Below are positions 60,550-64,000 of a stretch of 64,000 nt of DNA, piece after piece. Below the pieces are notes generated by a model, which was not told where the DNA came from, made no database searches, and saw only the letters and a list, made by a program, of their open reading frames with translations. Positions within the stretch are counted from its first letter, which is position 1. Each line of letters starts with the position of its first letter. The DNA is taken from contig OZ241901.1 in NCBI GenBank assembly GCA_965202895.1, positions 2,046,001-2,110,000 of the forward strand, given 5' to 3'. The position numbers were made by a program, and so were the translations under genes. This DNA is from JAJDXW01 sp965202895. Its GTDB lineage: Bacteria; Pseudomonadota; Gammaproteobacteria; HK1.

Positions 60550-61697
60550 CGGGCGACGATTCCGGCCGCAGCGGGCGCTTCCCGCGCATCACCGAGGAGG
60601 GGATCGACGCGCTCCGCCGCCGCATCGGGGTCCGCATCCGGGACTCCCTCGAGCCCTGGTGCCACGAGGCGACCCGCGACAACATCCGCCACTACGCACA
60701 CGGCATCGGCGACGACAACCCGCTCTGGTGCGACCCGGCCTACGCGCGCACCACCCGCTACGGCGACGTGATCGCGCCCCCGTCGTTCCTCTTCGCGTGC
60801 AGCCGCATCCTCTCCGGGTACGTCGGGGGGCTCCCGGGCATCCACGCGATGTGGGCCGGGGCGGACTGGCGCTGGCATCGGGTGGCGCCCCGGAATACGG
60901 AGGTCCATACCGAGGCGTGGCTGAAGGACCTGGTCATCCACGAGACCCGCTTCGCGGGGCGGGCGGTGCAGCAGATCTACCACGTCGACTTCTTCGACGG
61001 GGACGGGAACCTCCTCTGCGGGGCGGATAGCTGGTGCTTCCGCACCGAGCGCGACACCGCCCGCGAGCAGGGGGTCAAGTATGGCGAGGTCCGGCGGCGG
61101 GGCGAGCGGCGCCATACCCCCGAGGAGCTGGACGAGGTCTTCCGGCGCTACGCCGGGGAGCGGGTGCGGGGGGCGGAGCCGCGCCGGTTCGCGGACGTGA
61201 AGGTCGGCGAGCGCCTCCCCCCGATGCAGAAGGGCCCCATGACGGTGACCGGCTTCATCTGCTACGCACAGGGCTGGGGCGGGCTCTACATCCGCGCGAA
61301 CCGCCTCGCGTGGCGGCAGATCGCGCGGCACCCCGGGCTCGGGATCGCCAACCGCTTCGGGATCCCCGACTGCCCGGAGCGGGTCCACTGGGAGGACGAG
61401 CTCGCGGTGGAGGTGGGGGCGCCCGGCGCCTACGACTACGGGCCGGAGCGGTGCTCGTGGATGATCCACCACCTCACCGACTGGATGGGGGACGAAGGGT
61501 TCGTCGAACGCTCGTACTGCGAGATCCGGCGCCACAACCCGGTCGGCGACACCCTCCACCTCGAAGCGGAGGTGACGGAGAAGGTCCCGGCCGAAGACGG
61601 CGCGGGGGGCGGGACGGTGCGCATCGAGCAGCGGGCGCGGAACCAGGACGGCGAGCTGTCGGTGCGGGCGACGGCGGCGGTGCGCCTGCCCGGCTGA
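60546..61697 (+). CDS. Double hot-dog dehydratase/hydratase (FAS1-like)
   Basis: This 383-residue protein has two MaoC-like halves: an N-terminal FAS1-dehydratase-like domain (WCDPAYARTTRYGDVIAPPSFLF) and a C-terminal one (about residue 220 on, GPMTVTGFICYAQGWGGLYI). Two-domain hydratases of this kind act on acyl-CoA or mesaconyl-type substrates. Start overlaps the ligase stop. With the ligase and MaoC gene it forms a tight three-gene operon. Confidence 0.83.
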   Translation: MTGDDSGRSGRFPRITEEGIDALRRRIGVRIRDSLEPWCHEATRDNIRHYAHGIGDDNPLWCDPAYARTTRYGDVIAPPSFLFACSRILSGYVGGLPGIHAMWAGADWRWHRVAPRNTEVHTEAWLKDLVIHETRFAGRAVQQIYHVDFFDGDGNLLCGADSWCFRTERDTAREQGVKYGEVRRRGERRHTPEELDEVFRRYAGERVRGAEPRRFADVKVGERLPPMQKGPMTVTGFICYAQGWGGLYIRANRLAWRQIARHPGLGIANRFGIPDCPERVHWEDELAVEVGAPGAYDYGPERCSWMIHHLTDWMGDEGFVERSYCEIRRHNPVGDTLHLEAEVTEKVPAEDGAGGGTVRIEQRARNQDGELSVRATAAVRLPG

Positions 61698-61968
61698 GGA
61701 CGCCCCTCCGAGGCCCCTCGCGCCGGAAATCATGTCCATGACTCGACGATGGGGGCCGGGAGACGGCGCCGGTCGCGCGCCCGGGGTCCGGTTCGCCCGC
61801 CCCTGATCGCGAGTCTCGTGAAGCAGCTCGTTCCGTTCGCGGGCCGCGGTGACCATTTCGCAGGCCCTGGTGACCGCGAAGCAGAACGGATGGATCCCGC
61901 CCCGCCCCCGCCGACCCGGCGAATGCCCCACCGGCCATCCGCACGGGCTCTTCGTGATGGATCGAGGC
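61698..61968. other. Intergenic spacer before the convergent DUF1703 gene
   Basis: About 270 bases hold no supported gene. No clear terminator was found. Confidence 0.35.
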
Positions 61969-63522
61969 TTACGCCGCGCGCTCCACCTCGAACGCCACCA
62001 CGTTGCGGACGTCCTTGCTGAACTCCACCGCGACCAGGTGGATCGGCTGCCCCAGGTGCCGGTACTTGTCCGCGTAGCGCCGCTCCTTCAACTGCGCCAT
62101 CGCTTCTCCCTCCGGCTCCATCTCCACCACCTTGAACTCGAACAGGTACACGTTGGCGTTGAAGCACACCGCCATGTCCAGCCGCCCGTGGCTGGTGCCG
62201 TCCTCCACCGTCACGTCCAGCCCGAGGCCCGCGAAGCAGGAGTAGAACACGCTCGCGTAGTAGCCCTCGAAGCGCGCGATGTCGTTGTTGGTGTACCACT
62301 GGTGGGGGATGCTGGCGTAGAAGGCATGGAACAGCGTCTTCAGGCCCGCGAAGTCGTTGGCTTCGAGCAGCTCGTGGAGCCGGATGCTGTTGGCCATCTG
62401 GCGGGTCGAATCCCCGGCCAGGTAGCGCGACAGGCTGTCGTTGAGGCTCTGGCGCACCTCCTGGTTCGGATAGCCGAGCCGGTACACCGTCCGGCCGCCG
62501 AGGCGCTTGTGGTCCCGGATGGTCAGGTAGCCGGTCTGGAACAGCAGCGCCTCCGTCGCCATGTCGTCCACGTCGAAGGTGGAGAGCAGATCGTCGGTGC
62601 CGGCCATCCTCTCCAGCGCCAGAGGGCTCACCCCGCGCCTGACCAGCGTCTCGACCAGGAACGTCGGCGTGCCGGTCCGGAACCAGTGGGCGGCGAATTC
62701 GCGGCTGCGGAACAGCAACAGGATGTCGAAGGGGTTGTAGACCCTGTCCCCGCCCAGCCAGTCGTAGCCGTTGTACCAGCGGCGGATCTCGTCGCGGTCG
62801 AGCCCCGGCAGCTCCGGCGCGAACACGGTGTCGAGGTCCGCGTCGGTGTAGCCGCAGATGGCCGAGTAACGCGGATTCAGGGTGATGTCCTTGAGGTTGT
62901 TGAGGCCGGAGAACAGGCTGGCCTTGGAGAACTTGCTCACCCCCGTGATGAACGCGAACCGGACGTGGGCGTCGCTGTCCTTCACGACCGAATACACGCC
63001 GCGCAGGAAGTCCCGGTTCGCGCGGGCCACGTCCGGCACGGCGAGCGCATCCAGGATCGGCTTGTCGTACTCGTCGACCAGCACCACCACCCGCTGTCCG
63101 GTCTGGCGATGCAGCGCCGCGAGCAGCGCGGCGAAGCGCCCGGGGGCCGTGGCGTGGTCCGTGACCACCTGCGCCTCGGCCTCGGCGGCGGCCAGCTTCT
63201 CCATGAAGTTCGCTTCCAGGAAACCCGGTTGCTTGAAATCACCGGCGCCGAAGCTGAGCCGCAGCACCGGGTGACGCACCGACCAGTCCCGGCGTCCGTG
63301 GACGGCCAGCCCCTCGAACAGCGCTTCGTTGCCCTCGAAGAACTCCTTCAGGGTGTCCAGGAACAGGCTCTTGCCGAAGCGCCGCGGACGGGACAGGAAG
63401 TAATGGGCGCCCTCACCGAGCAGCAGATCGATGTAGGCGGTCTTGTCGACGTAGTAGCAGCCCTCCTCGCGGAGGGTGCGGAAGGTCTGGATGCCGATGG
63501 GCAGCTTGCGTCCGGAATCCAT
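61969..63522 (-). CDS. AAA-ATPase-like/DUF1703 (PD-(D/E)XK) protein
   Basis: This 517-residue protein is of the family found in many copies in Bacteroidetes and in some symbionts. The N-terminal AAA-ATPase-like domain starts KLPIGIQTFRTLREEGCYYVDKT and has a Walker-A-like RPRRFGKSLFLDTL and a VVLVDEYDKPI Walker-B-like segment. The C-terminal PD-(D/E)XK-like DUF1703 domain has SHGRLDMAV and NVYLFEFKVVE, matching the D...ExK nuclease motif. Function is not established. It is isolated between non-coding sequences. Confidence 0.88.
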   Translation of the reverse strand: MDSGRKLPIGIQTFRTLREEGCYYVDKTAYIDLLLGEGAHYFLSRPRRFGKSLFLDTLKEFFEGNEALFEGLAVHGRRDWSVRHPVLRLSFGAGDFKQPGFLEANFMEKLAAAEAEAQVVTDHATAPGRFAALLAALHRQTGQRVVVLVDEYDKPILDALAVPDVARANRDFLRGVYSVVKDSDAHVRFAFITGVSKFSKASLFSGLNNLKDITLNPRYSAICGYTDADLDTVFAPELPGLDRDEIRRWYNGYDWLGGDRVYNPFDILLLFRSREFAAHWFRTGTPTFLVETLVRRGVSPLALERMAGTDDLLSTFDVDDMATEALLFQTGYLTIRDHKRLGGRTVYRLGYPNQEVRQSLNDSLSRYLAGDSTRQMANSIRLHELLEANDFAGLKTLFHAFYASIPHQWYTNNDIARFEGYYASVFYSCFAGLGLDVTVEDGTSHGRLDMAVCFNANVYLFEFKVVEMEPEGEAMAQLKERRYADKYRHLGQPIHLVAVEFSKDVRNVVAFEVERAA

Positions 63523-64000
63523 GGGCGCAGCTTACCGCACCGGCGTCGACCCTGGCCGCCAACGACCCCGTCCGATTCCCACAGGCAGGGATCGCCCCCG
63601 CTCGGCCGGCGACACCCCCACGTCCCGCCATGCGGGGATCGTCCGCCCGTCCGGGGACGATTCTCCGCGCCGGAAGACCTTCCCCTCCCGATGCCCTGTC
63701 TTCGCTTCGATCGGAGATGGCCGGACGGCCCACCTGCGCGGCGCATCTCCGCGGGGAGCGGACCTCGGAACAGTCGCGCGATGCCGAAGGGAACACCGGT
63801 GGCGGCTCTCCCCGGGCCGATGCGGCCCGCTCCGGGGAGGGGTTTGTCGCTGCCTCGAACATCGGCTCTGAAAATCATGCCGACGGACGTAATGCTTTTA
63901 CGCATGATCCTTCGATGCAGCTCCTCGACCGCACTTCTCTCCGGACATGATCCGCATACAACCCCCTATAATTTCCCTCGCGCCGGGGTCCGGGTCGACG
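63523..64000. other. Intergenic region at the right edge
   Basis: No gene is supported. A nested inverted repeat occurs at 63873-63907 (ATCATG...CATGAT around CGTAA-TGCTT-TTACG). The right end contains a promoter-like box at 63967. It probably precedes a gene beyond the window. Confidence 0.4.
63967..63972 (+). promoter_or_regulatory. Perfect -10 box near the right edge
   Basis: TATAAT sits in an AT-rich patch. A GGACA at 63943-63947 could be a weak -35 at an overly long spacing. It would drive a gene beyond the window. Confidence 0.35.

Noticed and set aside
1..64000. tRNA, rRNA, insertion sequence or phage genes
   Set aside because: None was recognised on either strand. No transposase, integrase or structural phage protein motif was seen.

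Overview
The window reads as chromosomal DNA of a high-GC (roughly 70% by eye) Gammaproteobacterium. The best evidence is the left end: the end of lptG, then iscR-iscA-ndk-rlmN-rodZ-hisS-yfgM-bamB on one strand. This is the usual gammaproteobacterial isc-ndk-rlmN-rodZ-hisS-bamB neighbourhood, but several members are missing (iscS, iscU, hscBA, fdx, pilF, ispG and der are not seen here). Two TRAP transporters and many acyl-CoA, flavin and amidohydrolase-type enzymes suggest a heterotroph living on organic acids, amino acids and aromatic or acyl compounds, possibly marine or host-associated; the lifestyle is inference.

Layout. 1-8.2 kb: housekeeping operon. 8.8-9.7 kb: purC (-). 10.1-12.1 kb: lower-GC DUF262/HNH (GmrSD-like) defence gene (-). 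12.5-15.7 kb: a TRAP transporter whose binding-protein gene faces its two membrane genes. 15.9-18.9 kb: metK and ahcY, the SAM cycle. 19.0-20.6 kb: NfeD/ClpP-type membrane protease (-). 21.3-22.5 kb: orphan AAA ATPase. 23.0-24.4 kb: mannose-1-phosphate guanylyltransferase (-). 24.5-35.7 kb: catabolic genes (acyl-CoA ligase, amidohydrolase, CoA transferase, hydratase, STAS protein, acyl-CoA dehydrogenase, luciferase-like monooxygenase, esterase). 35.9-45.0 kb: second TRAP transporter, two DapA-family aldolases/deaminases and a 1020-residue triple-fusion FAD/2Fe-2S oxidase. Together these look like import and oxidation of a cyclic or N-substituted amino acid such as hydroxyproline. 45.2-46.3 kb: second luciferase-like enzyme. 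46.4-50.9 kb: restriction-modification operon (RHH regulator, two DNA methyltransferases, PLD-type nuclease), with the nuclease gene split by an exact 47-bp tandem duplication. 51.4-61.7 kb: creatininase-like hydrolase, an amino-acid ABC transporter, an AhpD-like protein, a 2OG oxygenase, an M29-like protein and a MaoC/acyl-CoA ligase/hot-dog hydratase operon. 62.0-63.5 kb: AAA-ATPase-like/DUF1703 protein (-).

The non-coding space is also informative. At least three dispersed repeat families occur, here called R1, R2 and R3. R1 (about 135-175 bp, with imperfect terminal inverted repeats) has four copies, all between divergently transcribed genes. One R2 copy carries a 123-bp foldback insertion, and the other copy shows the uninterrupted site. 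Several proteins carry low-complexity Pro/Ala/Gly/Ser insertions or tails.

No tRNA, rRNA, CRISPR array, insertion sequence or replication origin was recognised by eye.
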